Origin: a bacterium
GTDB lineage: Bacteria; Actinomycetota; Acidimicrobiia; Acidimicrobiales; Bin134
Direction of reading: 5' to 3'
NCBI GenBank assembly: GCA_028819295.1
Contig: JAPPMA010000077.1
Span: 54,080 to 118,079, forward strand
DNA: 64,000 nt
In this document: in pieces, positions 25,408-34,524 of the stretch
Numbering within the stretch: the first letter of the stretch is position 1
How the letters are laid out: every line of letters starts with the position of its first letter
The notes under the pieces: model-generated
Databases searched by the model: none
What the model saw: only the letters and a program-made list of their open reading frames with translations
Told to the model about the DNA's origin: nothing
Made by a program: the position numbers and the translations under genes

Positions 25408-26598
25408 ATGGAGTTCGACGCCCGTGACCCAGCACACGAGATTGATGGAGTCCCGTTTCACACGCTGGCCCGCATCCGCGACGAGCAGCCCATCTGCCCG
25501 TCGCCCAAGGGCGGCTGGTATCTCTCCACCCGACGCCACATCGATACCGCCCTCAAGGAGGTGGAGACCTTTGTGGCCGATCTGGCCCCGATGGCGGGAC
25601 TGCCCGGCACCGAGGTAGTTCCGCCCGAGGAGCTCTTCCTGAGCGAGATTCCCGAGCCCCGCCACGGACGCATTCGCCGGCTGTACAACTCCAACTTCGC
25701 CCCCCACCGGCTGCGCAACACTGAGGAGTTCGTCACCCGAACCTGCCACCGCCTGCTCGACCCGATGCTGGCCGCTGGTGAGGGCGATCTGCACGCGGGC
25801 TACGCCATGCCCATCCCCAGCGCCACCCTGGCCGACCTGATGGGGCTGCCCTCCGAGGCAGGGGAGAAGTTCATGGGCTGGTCGTTCGACGGCACGCTTA
25901 TGCAGCGCCCGGGCACGCCGGGGATCGATCCGACCGGGCCGCCGATCCTCGACTATTTCCGAGGGGCGCTGGCTGAGCGCCAGGCATCGGCAGCGGCAGG
26001 AGAGGATCGGCCCCACGACGTGATCATCGGGCTGATGAACGCCGAGATCGACGGGGTGCCGTTGAGCGATGCCGAGATCGTCACCCAGCTTCAGTTCATG
26101 GTGATGGCCGGGGTCCACACCACCCGGGCGCTGCTGGTGCACCTGGCCCACCGGCTGCTGCGAGAACGGGATCTGTTCGAACAGGTGACCGCCGATCGCG
26201 ATTTGGTGGCCCCTCTGGTGGAGGAGTCGCTGCGCCACGATGCCCCGGTGCAAGCCACCACCCGCCGCTGCACCCACAGGGTTGAGCTCGACGGGGTGGA
26301 GATGCAGGCTGGCGATTGGATTGAGGTGGGCATCGGCTCGGCCAACCGGGACGAGACGGTGTACGACGACCCCGACGTGTTCCGATTGGACCGGAACGAC
26401 CCCCGCGATCACCTGGGGTTCGGCGGCGGTCCCCACATCTGCCCCGGCGCCACCCTGGCCCGCGTCGAGGCATCGTGCGCGGTCAACGTGCTGTGCGACC
26501 GGGTGGCGGAGATGTCAGTTGTCGATGGGGCGACTTACCCGCCGCTGCCCGGTGGCATGTCGCACCTGCCCATCCCGGCCAAGCTCAAGGCGAAGTAG
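25408..26598 (+). CDS. Cytochrome P450
   Basis: 396 aa. Heme-binding loop FGGGPHICPGATLAR with the axial Cys, I-helix MVMAGVHTTRALL (oxygen-activating Thr) and the EESLRHD Glu-x-x-Arg motif. Soluble bacterial class, hydroxylating a small hydrophobic substrate with ferredoxin supply from elsewhere. ATG 25408 is used; the open frame far upstream overlaps the isomerase gene. It ends 2 bp from the convergent LLM oxidoreductase gene. Confidence 0.95.
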   Translation: MEFDARDPAHEIDGVPFHTLARIRDEQPICPSPKGGWYLSTRRHIDTALKEVETFVADLAPMAGLPGTEVVPPEELFLSEIPEPRHGRIRRLYNSNFAPHRLRNTEEFVTRTCHRLLDPMLAAGEGDLHAGYAMPIPSATLADLMGLPSEAGEKFMGWSFDGTLMQRPGTPGIDPTGPPILDYFRGALAERQASAAAGEDRPHDVIIGLMNAEIDGVPLSDAEIVTQLQFMVMAGVHTTRALLVHLAHRLLRERDLFEQVTADRDLVAPLVEESLRHDAPVQATTRRCTHRVELDGVEMQAGDWIEVGIGSANRDETVYDDPDVFRLDRNDPRDHLGFGGGPHICPGATLARVEASCAVNVLCDRVAEMSVVDGATYPPLPGGMSHLPIPAKLKAK

Positions 26599-26600
26599 CC

Positions 26601-27647
26601 CTAGTCGGTCCGAGGCCGGGCCTCGGCCAGTTCGGCGATGTAGGCCAGTTCCTCGTCGGTGTCGGCCCGGATGGTGAGGCCGGTGGCCTTGGTGTCGCAC
26701 CAGCGGGCAAAGCGCTCCTTGATGCGCTGGCGGGAGCCGATCAGCGCCCCGTCGTCGATGTACTCGTCGGGCACCGCGGCCACCGCCTCGTCCCGGCGTC
26801 CGGCCATGAACAGCTCCTGGATGCGCTCGGCGGCCTCGCCGAATCCCCGCCGCACCATGGCGTCGCGGTGGAAGTTGTACTCCCGAGTGCCGTAGCCCCC
26901 CACCAAAAAGGCGAACTGGGGCTTGGCCGAGTCGATGGCTCCCTGCACGTCGTCGGTGATCGACACCCGGGCCCCGGCTTGGATCTCGATGTCGTCCCAG
27001 GAGCGCCCGGCCCGGTCGAGCCCTTTCTGGATCGCTTCCGTGTAGAGGTGGGCGCTGTCTGGGGTGTAGCCCAGCGGCAGCCACCCGTCGGCCAACTCGG
27101 CCATCAGAGCGGTGTTGGCCGGCCCGCCGGTGGCCAAGAACACGGGGATTTCGGGGTTCATGTGCAGGATCGACTTGAGCGGCTTGCCGATGCCCAGCGC
27201 GCCATCGCCGACATACGGCAGGCTGATCTGCGACCCGTCGTGGGTTACCGGACCCTGGCGGGCGAACACCTTTTTGATGATGGACACGTAGTCGCGCAGC
27301 AGGGCGTTGGGCTTGCCCCACGGCTGGCCGTACCACCCCTCCACGATCTGGGGGCCCGACAGGCCCAAACCGCAGATGGCCCGCCCCGGCCCGGCCAGGG
27401 CCTCCAGGGTGCCGAACTGCATGGCGGCGGTCACCGCCGGCCGGGCCGCCACCTGGCACACCGCGGTGCCCAGCCGGATGTGGCGGGTGTGGGCCGCGAT
27501 CCAGGCCAGCGGGGTCACAGCGTCCATTCCGTAGATCTCCGCCGACCACACCGAGTCGTACCCCAGGCGCTCGGCCAGCTGGATCCTGGCCAGAGGAATC
27601 TCCGGCTGGGCCTGGTTCCAAACGTCTACCGCTATCCCCAGTTTCAT
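26601..27647 (-). CDS. LLM class flavin/F420-dependent oxidoreductase
   Basis: 348 aa. The luciferase-like barrel begins MKLGIAVDVWNQAQPEIPLA, with AERLGYDSVWSAEIYG and TRHIRLGTAV as further signatures, and RAICGLGLSGPQIVEGWYG in the middle. Actinobacterial members usually use F420 and act on alcohols, aldehydes or xenobiotics. It may work with the P450 next door, but convergence argues against co-transcription. Confidence 0.9.
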   Translation of the reverse strand: MKLGIAVDVWNQAQPEIPLARIQLAERLGYDSVWSAEIYGMDAVTPLAWIAAHTRHIRLGTAVCQVAARPAVTAAMQFGTLEALAGPGRAICGLGLSGPQIVEGWYGQPWGKPNALLRDYVSIIKKVFARQGPVTHDGSQISLPYVGDGALGIGKPLKSILHMNPEIPVFLATGGPANTALMAELADGWLPLGYTPDSAHLYTEAIQKGLDRAGRSWDDIEIQAGARVSITDDVQGAIDSAKPQFAFLVGGYGTREYNFHRDAMVRRGFGEAAERIQELFMAGRRDEAVAAVPDEYIDDGALIGSRQRIKERFARWCDTKATGLTIRADTDEELAYIAELAEARPRTD

Positions 27648-27709
27648 ATGCTCGCACTATCCCACTCCCAGTGGCAGGTGGGTGAATTGGCAGAGGGTAG
27701 AATTCGGCG

Positions 27710-28921
27710 GTGCCTACCAAGTTCCTGCACTCGTTCACGCCGCCCGCCGCCGACGAATTCGTCACCATTGTGCGAGCCGAGGGCTGCACGCTGTGGGACG
27801 ACCAGGGCAAGCGATATCTAGATGCCCTGGGCAGCCTGTGGTACTGCCAGGTGGGCCACGGCCGGACCGAGATCATCGACGCGGTGGCCGACCAGATGCG
27901 GCTGCTGGACGCCTACCAGACCTTCGCCCCGTTCACGAACCAGCCGGCCGAGGAGCTGGCCTCGATGGTGGTGGAGCGGTCGCCGCTCAGCGACGGCCGG
28001 GTGTTCTTCTGCGGGTCGGGCTCTGAGGCGGTGGACTCCGCGCTCAAGATCGCCCGGGCAGTACACCAGCTCCGAGGCGAGCCCGACCGCCAAGTGGTCA
28101 TCCGGCGCACCGACGCCTATCACGGCACCAACTTCGGGGGCACCTCGGCCCAGGGCATCGCCGGCAACCGGGAGGGCTGGGGCGACCTGGTGCCCCACTT
28201 TGTGGAGGTGCCCCGCGACGACATCGAGGCGGTGAGCACCACCATGGCGGCCCACGAGGGGCGGGTGGCCGCGATCATCACCGAGCCCATGCAGGGCGCC
28301 GGGGGCGTGTACCCGCCGTCTGACGGCTATCTCGAGGGGCTGCGACGCCTGTGCGACCAACACGGCGCGCTGCTCATCATGGACGAGGTGATCTGCGGCT
28401 TCGGCCGAATTGGATCGTGGTTCGGGGCTCAGCACTACGGCATTACCCCCGATCTGATGACGTTTGCCAAAGGGGTCACCTCCGGCTATTTGCCGGTAGG
28501 AGGGGTGATTTGCAGCCGAGCGGTGTGCGATGTGCTGGAGCAGCCCGGCTGGATGCTCCGCACTGGGTACACCTACTCCGGGCACCCCACCTGCATGGCC
28601 GCCGGGGTGGCCAACTTGGCCCTCATGGACAAGGAACAACTGGTGGCCCGAGTGCCTCATCTGGCTGCCAAGCTCACCGAGGGACTGGCCGCGCTCGAGG
28701 CCGACGGGCTCATCCAGGGCTACCGGGGGACCGGGGCGGTGTACGGCGCGGAGTTGGGCTACGACGCGGCCGCCACCAGGATGCGGCTGCTGGAAGCTGG
28801 CGTGGTGGTGCGCCCCATCGGCACCGCATTGGCCATCTGCCCGCCTCTGGTGATCACCGACCACGAGATCGGCATCCTGTTCGACACCATGGCCGACGTG
28901 TTGTCCAACGGGCCTGGCTAG
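27710..28921 (+). CDS. Class III aminotransferase
   Basis: 403 aa from GTG 27710. PLP-binding lysine in DLMTFAKGVTSGYLPVGGV, with GSGSEAVDSALKIA (phosphate loop) and LLIMDEVICGFGRIG (Asp contacting the PLP ring nitrogen) also present. Members aminate omega-amino acids, ornithine, beta-alanine or pyruvate. The substrate is not readable. Divergent from the LLM gene, convergent with the dehydrogenase cluster. Confidence 0.92.
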   Translation: MPTKFLHSFTPPAADEFVTIVRAEGCTLWDDQGKRYLDALGSLWYCQVGHGRTEIIDAVADQMRLLDAYQTFAPFTNQPAEELASMVVERSPLSDGRVFFCGSGSEAVDSALKIARAVHQLRGEPDRQVVIRRTDAYHGTNFGGTSAQGIAGNREGWGDLVPHFVEVPRDDIEAVSTTMAAHEGRVAAIITEPMQGAGGVYPPSDGYLEGLRRLCDQHGALLIMDEVICGFGRIGSWFGAQHYGITPDLMTFAKGVTSGYLPVGGVICSRAVCDVLEQPGWMLRTGYTYSGHPTCMAAGVANLALMDKEQLVARVPHLAAKLTEGLAALEADGLIQGYRGTGAVYGAELGYDAAATRMRLLEAGVVVRPIGTALAICPPLVITDHEIGILFDTMADVLSNGPG

Positions 28922-28931
28922 GGCGAAGCGC

Positions 28932-29726
28932 TCAGCCGATCACCTGGCCGGCGTCCACCCGGATCTCCTGGCCAGTCAACCCCCGGCTCCGCTCGGAGGC
29001 CAGAAACAGCACCGCCTCCGCGATGTCCTCTGGGTCGACGTGGCGGTTCAGAGCTGCGGCCCGGGCCGCTTGATCCGACACCTGCTGGGCGGTCTTGTTG
29101 GTTTGCTTGGCGATGTTGTCCCACAGCCGGTCGAGGTTGTCGCCGGTGATATAGCCCGGCGTGACGATGTTCACCCGAATGTTGTGGTGGCCCAGTTCTC
29201 GGGCCATGACCATTGACGCGGTCTGGAGGGCGGACTTGGTGGAGGTGTAGATGGCCATCTTCTCGGGCACCGAGTGGGTGCTGAGGGTGCCGATCTGCAC
29301 GATAGAGCCCCCGCCGACCGCTTTCATGTGCTCGGCGGCCCGGCGGCTCACCTCCAGGGTGCCGATCACATTCAGCTCGAATGAATAGCGATAGTCGCCC
29401 CAGTCGATGTCGGCCACCGCAGCGCGGGCTCCGCCCGCAGTGGCCACGTTGACCACCGCGTCCACCCGACCCAGCTCCGCCGCCGCGGCGTCGGCCAGGG
29501 CCGCGGCCGAATCGTGGTGCGCTATGTCGGTGGGTACTGCGAGCACCCTTTGTCCGGTGGCCTGGGCTACTTCAGCGGCCAGCTCTTCCAATGGTTCTAC
29601 CCGGCGAGCGGCCAAGGCCAGGTCGGCGCCGTCGGCGGCCAATGCCAGCGCGCAGGAGCGCCCCACCCCCGGACCTGCCCCGGTGATGATGGCCACCTTG
29701 CCCGTGAGGGAGCGATCCGAGACCAC
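28932..29726 (-). CDS. Short-chain dehydrogenase/reductase
   Basis: 264 aa. Cofactor loop IITGAGPGVGRSCALALA, LAARR after beta-2, and catalytic YTSTKSA (Tyr-x-x-x-Lys); C-terminal GQEIRVDAGQ. The loop resembles TGxxxGxG. GTG 29726 follows directly on the stop of the upstream dehydrogenase gene, so the two are coupled. Role unknown: oxidises or reduces a hydroxy/keto substrate. Confidence 0.92.
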   Translation of the reverse strand: MVSDRSLTGKVAIITGAGPGVGRSCALALAADGADLALAARRVEPLEELAAEVAQATGQRVLAVPTDIAHHDSAAALADAAAAELGRVDAVVNVATAGGARAAVADIDWGDYRYSFELNVIGTLEVSRRAAEHMKAVGGGSIVQIGTLSTHSVPEKMAIYTSTKSALQTASMVMARELGHHNIRVNIVTPGYITGDNLDRLWDNIAKQTNKTAQQVSDQAARAAALNRHVDPEDIAEAVLFLASERSRGLTGQEIRVDAGQVIG

Positions 29727-30524
29727 TTACTCAGTCTCTGGCAGGTCGGGGACCCAGCTGGCGCCGTTGATGTGGCTGCCGCCGTCCACATAGAGCGTGT
29801 TGCCGGTTAGGTACTGGGCCTCCTCAATCGACAAGAACAAAGCCACCGGAGCGATGTCGCCCTCGGGATCGCCCATCCGGCCCATGGGGTTGGCCGCCTC
29901 GGCGTTGCGGATCAGATCAGGCATCATCTTCTCCACCCGGCGAGCCGACGCCGTCTTGGCCCCCGGACAGATCACGTTCACCACGATGCCGTAGGGCGCC
30001 CACTCCCGGGCCGCGGTGCGGCTCAGCGTCCGCAGCGCCTCCTTGGCGCAGTTGTACTCCAGCGTTCCCATGTGGGCGTTCACCCCGTTGAGCGAGCACA
30101 GGTTCACGATCCGGCCGTACTGCTGATCCCGCATGGGTCGGAAGGCGGCCTGCATGGCCCACAACGGCCCGTACAGGCCCACGTGCATGGCGTCGTTCAT
30201 GAGCTGGTCGGTTTTGATCTCCACCCGGCTCAGCTCTCCACCGCCCCAGGCATTGTTGATGAGCACATCCAGGCGGCCCCAGTGGCCGACTGCCGCGTCC
30301 ACCATGGCCGTCACCTCGTCCTTGTCGGCCACATCTGCCCGCATAGCCCGGGCATCGGCGCCGAACTCGTCTCGCAGTTCGCCGGCCACCCGCTCGGCGG
30401 CCTCCCCGTCGATGTCGGTGACCAGCAGCATTGCTTCCTCGGCGGCGAACCGGCGGCAGATGCCGTAGCCGATGCCGTCGGCGCCGCCGGTGACCACCGC
30501 CACCCGATCAACCAGTTGTCCCAT
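29727..30524 (-). CDS. Short-chain dehydrogenase/reductase
   Basis: 265 aa. Cofactor motif VVTGGADGIGYGICRRF, LVTDIDG (Asp favouring NAD), LINNAWGG, catalytic YNCAKEA, and TGNTLYVDGGSH at the end. The Asn-Asn-Ala motif of classical SDRs is intact. It is 34 bp from the zinc alcohol dehydrogenase and abuts the second SDR, forming a three-gene oxidoreductase operon. Confidence 0.92.
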   Translation of the reverse strand: MGQLVDRVAVVTGGADGIGYGICRRFAAEEAMLLVTDIDGEAAERVAGELRDEFGADARAMRADVADKDEVTAMVDAAVGHWGRLDVLINNAWGGGELSRVEIKTDQLMNDAMHVGLYGPLWAMQAAFRPMRDQQYGRIVNLCSLNGVNAHMGTLEYNCAKEALRTLSRTAAREWAPYGIVVNVICPGAKTASARRVEKMMPDLIRNAEAANPMGRMGDPEGDIAPVALFLSIEEAQYLTGNTLYVDGGSHINGASWVPDLPETE

Positions 30525-30558
30525 GGTCTCGCTCCCTTTCGATGTTGATTGCGTGGGG

Positions 30559-31644
30559 TTAGAAGGCGATAACCGAGCGCAGGGTCTCGCCGGCCTTCAT
30601 GGCCGCGTAGCCGTCGTTCACCTCGTCGAGGCCGATGGTGGCCGACACCATCTCGTCCAGCTTTAGCCGTCCGTCGAGGTACAGGTCGATGAACTTGGGC
30701 ATGTCCAGGCGGAAGCGGTTGCCGCCCATCAGCGACCCTTGGAGCTTCTTCTCGCTCAAGATGATCTCCCCGCCAGGGATGGTCACCTGGCTGGTCATGG
30801 GCAGCATCCCAATGACCGTGGCCGTGCCGCCGATGCCGATCATGGCCCAGGCTTGCTCGGCGGTGGCCGACAGGCCGATGGCCTCGAACGAGTAATCGGC
30901 GCCGCCCCCGGTGATCTCGTGGACGGCGGCCACCGGATCGGTCTCCGAGGCGTGTACCGTGTGGGTGGCGCCCAGCGTGCGGGCCGTCTCCAGCTTCGAT
31001 GCCACCAGATCCACCGCGATGATCGGCGTGGCCCCCACGATGCGGGCGCCCTGCACCGCCGACAGCCCGATGCCGCCGCAGCCGATCACCACCACGCTGG
31101 ATCCGGCGGGCACCGCCGCGGTGCGCATCACCGCGCCCAGCCCAGTGGTGACCCCGCAGCCGATCAGCGCGGCCCGGTCGAGGGGCATCTCGTCGCGGAT
31201 CTTGACCACCGCCCGCTCGTGTACCAGAAGCTCCTCGGCGAACGAGCCCAGCCCGGCGAAGGCCGTGCAGCCCCGGCCGTCGTCGAACCGCAGCGACGGG
31301 GTGGGGCGGCCCGAGCGCATGGAGTCGGCGTCGAGGCACAGGTAGGGCTTGCCCTCAAGGCAGGTGCGGCACGCCCCGCACCACATCGACACGCAGGTTA
31401 TGACGTGGTCGCCGGGTTTCACGTAGGTCACGTCTTCGCCCACCGCGGCCACCACCCCGGCCGACTCGTGGCCCATCACCATCGACTGCGAGATGGGCCA
31501 GTGCCCGTCCATGAAGTGCAGGTCGGAATGGCACAGTCCGGCGTGGGAGGTGTTGATGAGCACCTCGTTGGCATTGGGCTTGTCGACGGTCAGGTTCTCG
31601 ACCACCAGGTCGCCAGGGCTGGAATGCAATACGGCGCCGCGCAT
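30559..31644 (-). CDS. Zinc-dependent alcohol dehydrogenase
   Basis: 361 aa. Catalytic zinc ligands lie in AGLCHSDLHFMDG and MGHESAGVV, the structural zinc set in CGACRTCLEGKPYLC, and the NAD-binding loop is VVIGCGGIGLSAVQGARIVG. This is the class III-like branch that includes formaldehyde and mycothiol-linked enzymes. ATG 31644 has GAGGAGA just ahead. First gene of the operon with the two SDRs. Confidence 0.93.
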   Translation of the reverse strand: MRGAVLHSSPGDLVVENLTVDKPNANEVLINTSHAGLCHSDLHFMDGHWPISQSMVMGHESAGVVAAVGEDVTYVKPGDHVITCVSMWCGACRTCLEGKPYLCLDADSMRSGRPTPSLRFDDGRGCTAFAGLGSFAEELLVHERAVVKIRDEMPLDRAALIGCGVTTGLGAVMRTAAVPAGSSVVVIGCGGIGLSAVQGARIVGATPIIAVDLVASKLETARTLGATHTVHASETDPVAAVHEITGGGADYSFEAIGLSATAEQAWAMIGIGGTATVIGMLPMTSQVTIPGGEIILSEKKLQGSLMGGNRFRLDMPKFIDLYLDGRLKLDEMVSATIGLDEVNDGYAAMKAGETLRSVIAF

Positions 31645-31731
31645 GGGGTTCTCCTCGGATTCGGCTCGGGGGAAGAGTAAGCGCGACAGCCCCAACTCGC
31701 AGTGTCCGGGCGGCAAGACTGGCTGTTGGGG

Positions 31732-31857
31732 CTCCCGGGGGCCACGACTCAAGCCTCACCGAGCCTCTTGAACTCCCCGGGGGCCACGACTCAAGCCTCA
31801 CCGAGCCTCTTGAACTCCCCGGGGGCCAGGACTCAAGCCTCACCGAGCCCCTGGTGC
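31732..31857. repeat. 42-bp tandem repeat, three copies
   Basis: The unit contains CCGGGGGCCACGACTCAAGC and then CTCACCGAGCCTCTTGAACT. Copies start near 31732, 31774 and 31816; the third has one changed base in the middle and diverges at its end. 42 is a multiple of three, so an open frame runs through (14-residue unit such as PGATTQASPSLLNS), but there is no start signal and no coding bias, so I treat it as noncoding. The interval 31645-31989 holds nothing else recognisable apart from the start region of the next gene. Confidence 0.85.
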
Positions 31858-31989
31858 CGGCAGCGGGGCGTTTGTGGCCCGCGGGTGCCGGGCAAGCTGG
31901 TTGGGGGGTGTGGCGGGCCGGGTGTGCGGGGTGACGGCCGCGGGTATTGTGTCGGCTGACATTATGGTGATGCTGTCCGGGGAAAGGCG

Positions 31990-33812
31990 GTGAGCGTGGT
32001 CGGGTCGGCGAGCGTGTGCAGTGGTGATCGGGGTTGGTCTGGTCGACGCTTCTGGCCGGGTTGGGCGGCTGGGGTTGTCGTGTGGGCGCTGATGGTGGGG
32101 TTGGTGGCAGCGGTGCCGGAGACGCCGGTTTCGGCGTAGGTGCCGGAGGTCGACTACGACGTCGACGACGACGGGCTGATCGAGGTCTCGAGCCTCGCCC
32201 AGTTGAACGCGATCCGCTGGGACCTCGACGGCGACGGCTCTGCGGATGTGTACCCGGCGGGCAAGGATGGCCATATCGGCCACGACCCCGACGGGGCGGC
32301 CAAGCTGGCGGCGGCGTTCCCGACCGCGGCGACGGGCATGGGCTGCCCGGCCGATGGCTGCGACGGCTATGAGCTGGTTGCGAACTTGGACTTCGACACC
32401 AACGGCAACGGGCGGGCCGACTCCGGCGACGACTACTGGAACGGCGGGCGGGGCTGGCTGCCGTTGATGGGCGGCGAGGCCATTTATGACTGGCACGCCG
32501 ATGTGCGCTTCGAGGACAGAGCGCCACCCAGCAGGGCGTATGGGGATTCGCCGCATTCGCGGGCACGGATGTTCACCGCGGCCTTCGAGGGCAACGGACG
32601 CACGATTGCCAACCTCTACATCAATGACTCCACGCGATGGTATGTGGGCTTGTTCGGCGTCATCGGCCCCGGTGGGCATGTGCGCAATCTCGGGCTGAGC
32701 GCCCCGAACGCCGACAGCGGGGTGCGAGGGAGAAGATTCGTCGGGGTGCTGGCGGGCATGTCGATCGGGGGCTTCTCGACGGTTGGGGGCCGTGTCAGCG
32801 GTGTGTGGTCTGATGTCGACGTGTCCGGCAGTTCCAGAGTGGGCGGTCTGGTCGGTACCAGCGCTCTCTATGCCTTCATCATCGAGAGCTACGCCACCGG
32901 CGATGTGACCGGCGGAGACCGTGTCGGCGGCTTGGTTGGGCTGCTCAACTATTCGGGTGTCGCGGCGAGTTACGCCACCGGTGACGTGACTGGCACCAAC
33001 GATGCCGGGGGATTGGTTGGCTGGCGGCCCGACGGGCATATCCGGGCGACCTACGCCACCGGGTCGGTCACGTTCAGGGCGGGAACTATTGGGACACCGT
33101 GGCGACGGGGGTGGCGACGAGTCCGGATTGCGCGACGGGCTACACCACCGCGCAGTTGCAGGCGCCGACGGGCTATGAGGGGATCTATGCGGGCTGGAAC
33201 GTGGATGTGGGTGTCGGTGCCTATGACGGCTGGTATACCGGGCCGGGTGATGATCCGTGGGATTTCGGGTCGTCTTCTGAGTATCCGGTATTGAAGTATT
33301 GCGGGGCTAAGCCAGGTATTGACACTGTTGATGGGCTGTCGTATTGCCCGTTGCAGGTGGCTGCCCAGCGGAGCAGTGCGGGGATGTCTTTGGGCAAGCT
33401 CAGCCCAGGAGGCGAGGACGACCCCGTTGTGGTGGCTGGGCACACTGTTGATGCCCAAGTGGTAGCGAGGGTGCAGGAGCTGGCGGGGCAGACCCAGCAT
33501 GGTGCAGCCCATGTCAACCGCTGGAATCGCGTCCTGGTCGCGTTCGGCACCCATGACGGCGCCGGCGTGTCGGGCGGGGCGATGACCGCCGCTCAGGCCC
33601 AGGACATGGCTGACCGGCACAGCAGCCCGGTGTGGGGCCAAGTGGTGACCGAGCTGACCGCGCTCGAAGCAACCCCCCAGCAGACGCCTCCGCCGCCTCC
33701 GCCGCAGGACGAGCCCGACGATGCGGTGCTGGGCGACTGCGGCGCCGGAGAGCCCACCCTGTCGATCAGCAGCCCCGAGGCCAGCCGCAGCGACGTCACC
33801 TATACCGACTAA
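31990..33812 (+). pseudogene. GLUG-repeat surface protein, disrupted by an amber stop and a frameshift
   Basis: GTG 31990 (GGAAAGG ahead) opens a signal-peptide-like segment (VVVWALMVGLVAAVPETPVS) that meets TAG at 32137. The frame continues at once as VPEVDYDVDDDGLIEVSSLA, the usual start of such a mature protein. Repeats follow: SRVGGLVGTSA, ESYATGDVTGGDRVGGLVG and ASYATGDVTGTNDAGGLVG, characteristic of GLUG-motif proteins. Near 33,085 the frame shifts; the new frame reads YWDTVATGVATSPDCATGY, and later EYPVLKYCG. A Pro-rich and Asp-rich tail ends early at SDVTYTD. Secreted adhesin-like proteins of this type are abundant in host-associated microbes. Two independent lesions mark it as decayed. 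Confidence 0.72.
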
Positions 33813-33863
33813 CGGCCGGACGGACTCCCGTTGCCGGGAACCGCACAGGCCCGGGGGTTGGGC

Positions 33864-34427
33864 TCAGACAGCGTGGCAGGGGTCGGAGTGGCCGCCGCTC
33901 ATGGCCTCCAAGAAGCCCGAGGCCCGTTCTTGGCGGGGGTAGCGGTTGGCCAGCTCCCAGAAGGCGGGGCTGTGGTTGGGTTCGTGGAGGTGGGCCAGCT
34001 CGTGGACGATGACGGCGTCGAGCACCCAGGCGGGAACTCGGGCCAGGCGGGTGGAGATGCGGATGGTGCCCCGTGCTGAGGTACACGAACCCCAGCGGTC
34101 GTTCTGCTCGGCCCAAGTGATCGACGCCGGGGGGTGCAGGCCGTAACGCTGGGCCAGCGTGGCGGCCCGTTCCACCAGGTTCACTCCGCCGGCTTCAGCG
34201 GCCCGTTTGCGCTCGATGCGGTCCACCAGGCTGGCCACCATCTCGGCCTCGGCGTCGGGGGTCATGCCGGCGGGAACCCGCACCTCGATGCAGTCGGGCA
34301 GGAGCCTGGCTGCGGCCGTCTTACGGCGCTTTGGACTGCGGATGACTCTGATCGGGAGCTGCGGCGGTGCCTCCGGGGCGGCGTCACCGGAGGTATCCAA
34401 CAGCGTGTCCAAGAGGGTTGAACTCAC
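33864..34427 (-). CDS. YgjP/SprT-like metal-dependent hydrolase (DUF45)
   Basis: 187 aa from GTG 34427. The zinc site is VIVHELAHLHEPNHSPAFWE (His-Glu-x-x-His with the downstream His), preceded by EQNDRWGSCTSARGTIRIS, the family's conserved strand. Function is unclear; the group includes DNA-protein crosslink-type proteases. A longer reading to 34637 would run into the divergent DUF1214 gene and lacks family similarity. Confidence 0.85.
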   Translation of the reverse strand: MSSTLLDTLLDTSGDAAPEAPPQLPIRVIRSPKRRKTAAARLLPDCIEVRVPAGMTPDAEAEMVASLVDRIERKRAAEAGGVNLVERAATLAQRYGLHPPASITWAEQNDRWGSCTSARGTIRISTRLARVPAWVLDAVIVHELAHLHEPNHSPAFWELANRYPRQERASGFLEAMSGGHSDPCHAV

Positions 34428-34524
34428 GCTGCGACCATATCCACGGGGAGTGACGGTTTGGTGGATGGTGGCGGGTTGAAGTCGCTGCGGTAACGTCCGG
34501 CCAAGTCCAAGGGGGAGAATGAGA

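Noticed and set aside
31732..31857. CRISPR-like spacing of the 42-bp repeats
   Set aside because: Units are contiguous copies without variable spacers, and no cas genes are present.
32137..32139. The amber codon of the GLUG gene as genuine stop-codon recoding
   Set aside because: The same gene also has a frameshift and an early end; decay is simpler, though noted as a switch possibility.
31355..32566. 403-aa minus-strand frame crossing the 42-bp repeats
   Set aside because: Pro/Arg-rich repeats of shadow type; it crosses the alcohol dehydrogenase start and the GLUG gene with no motif.
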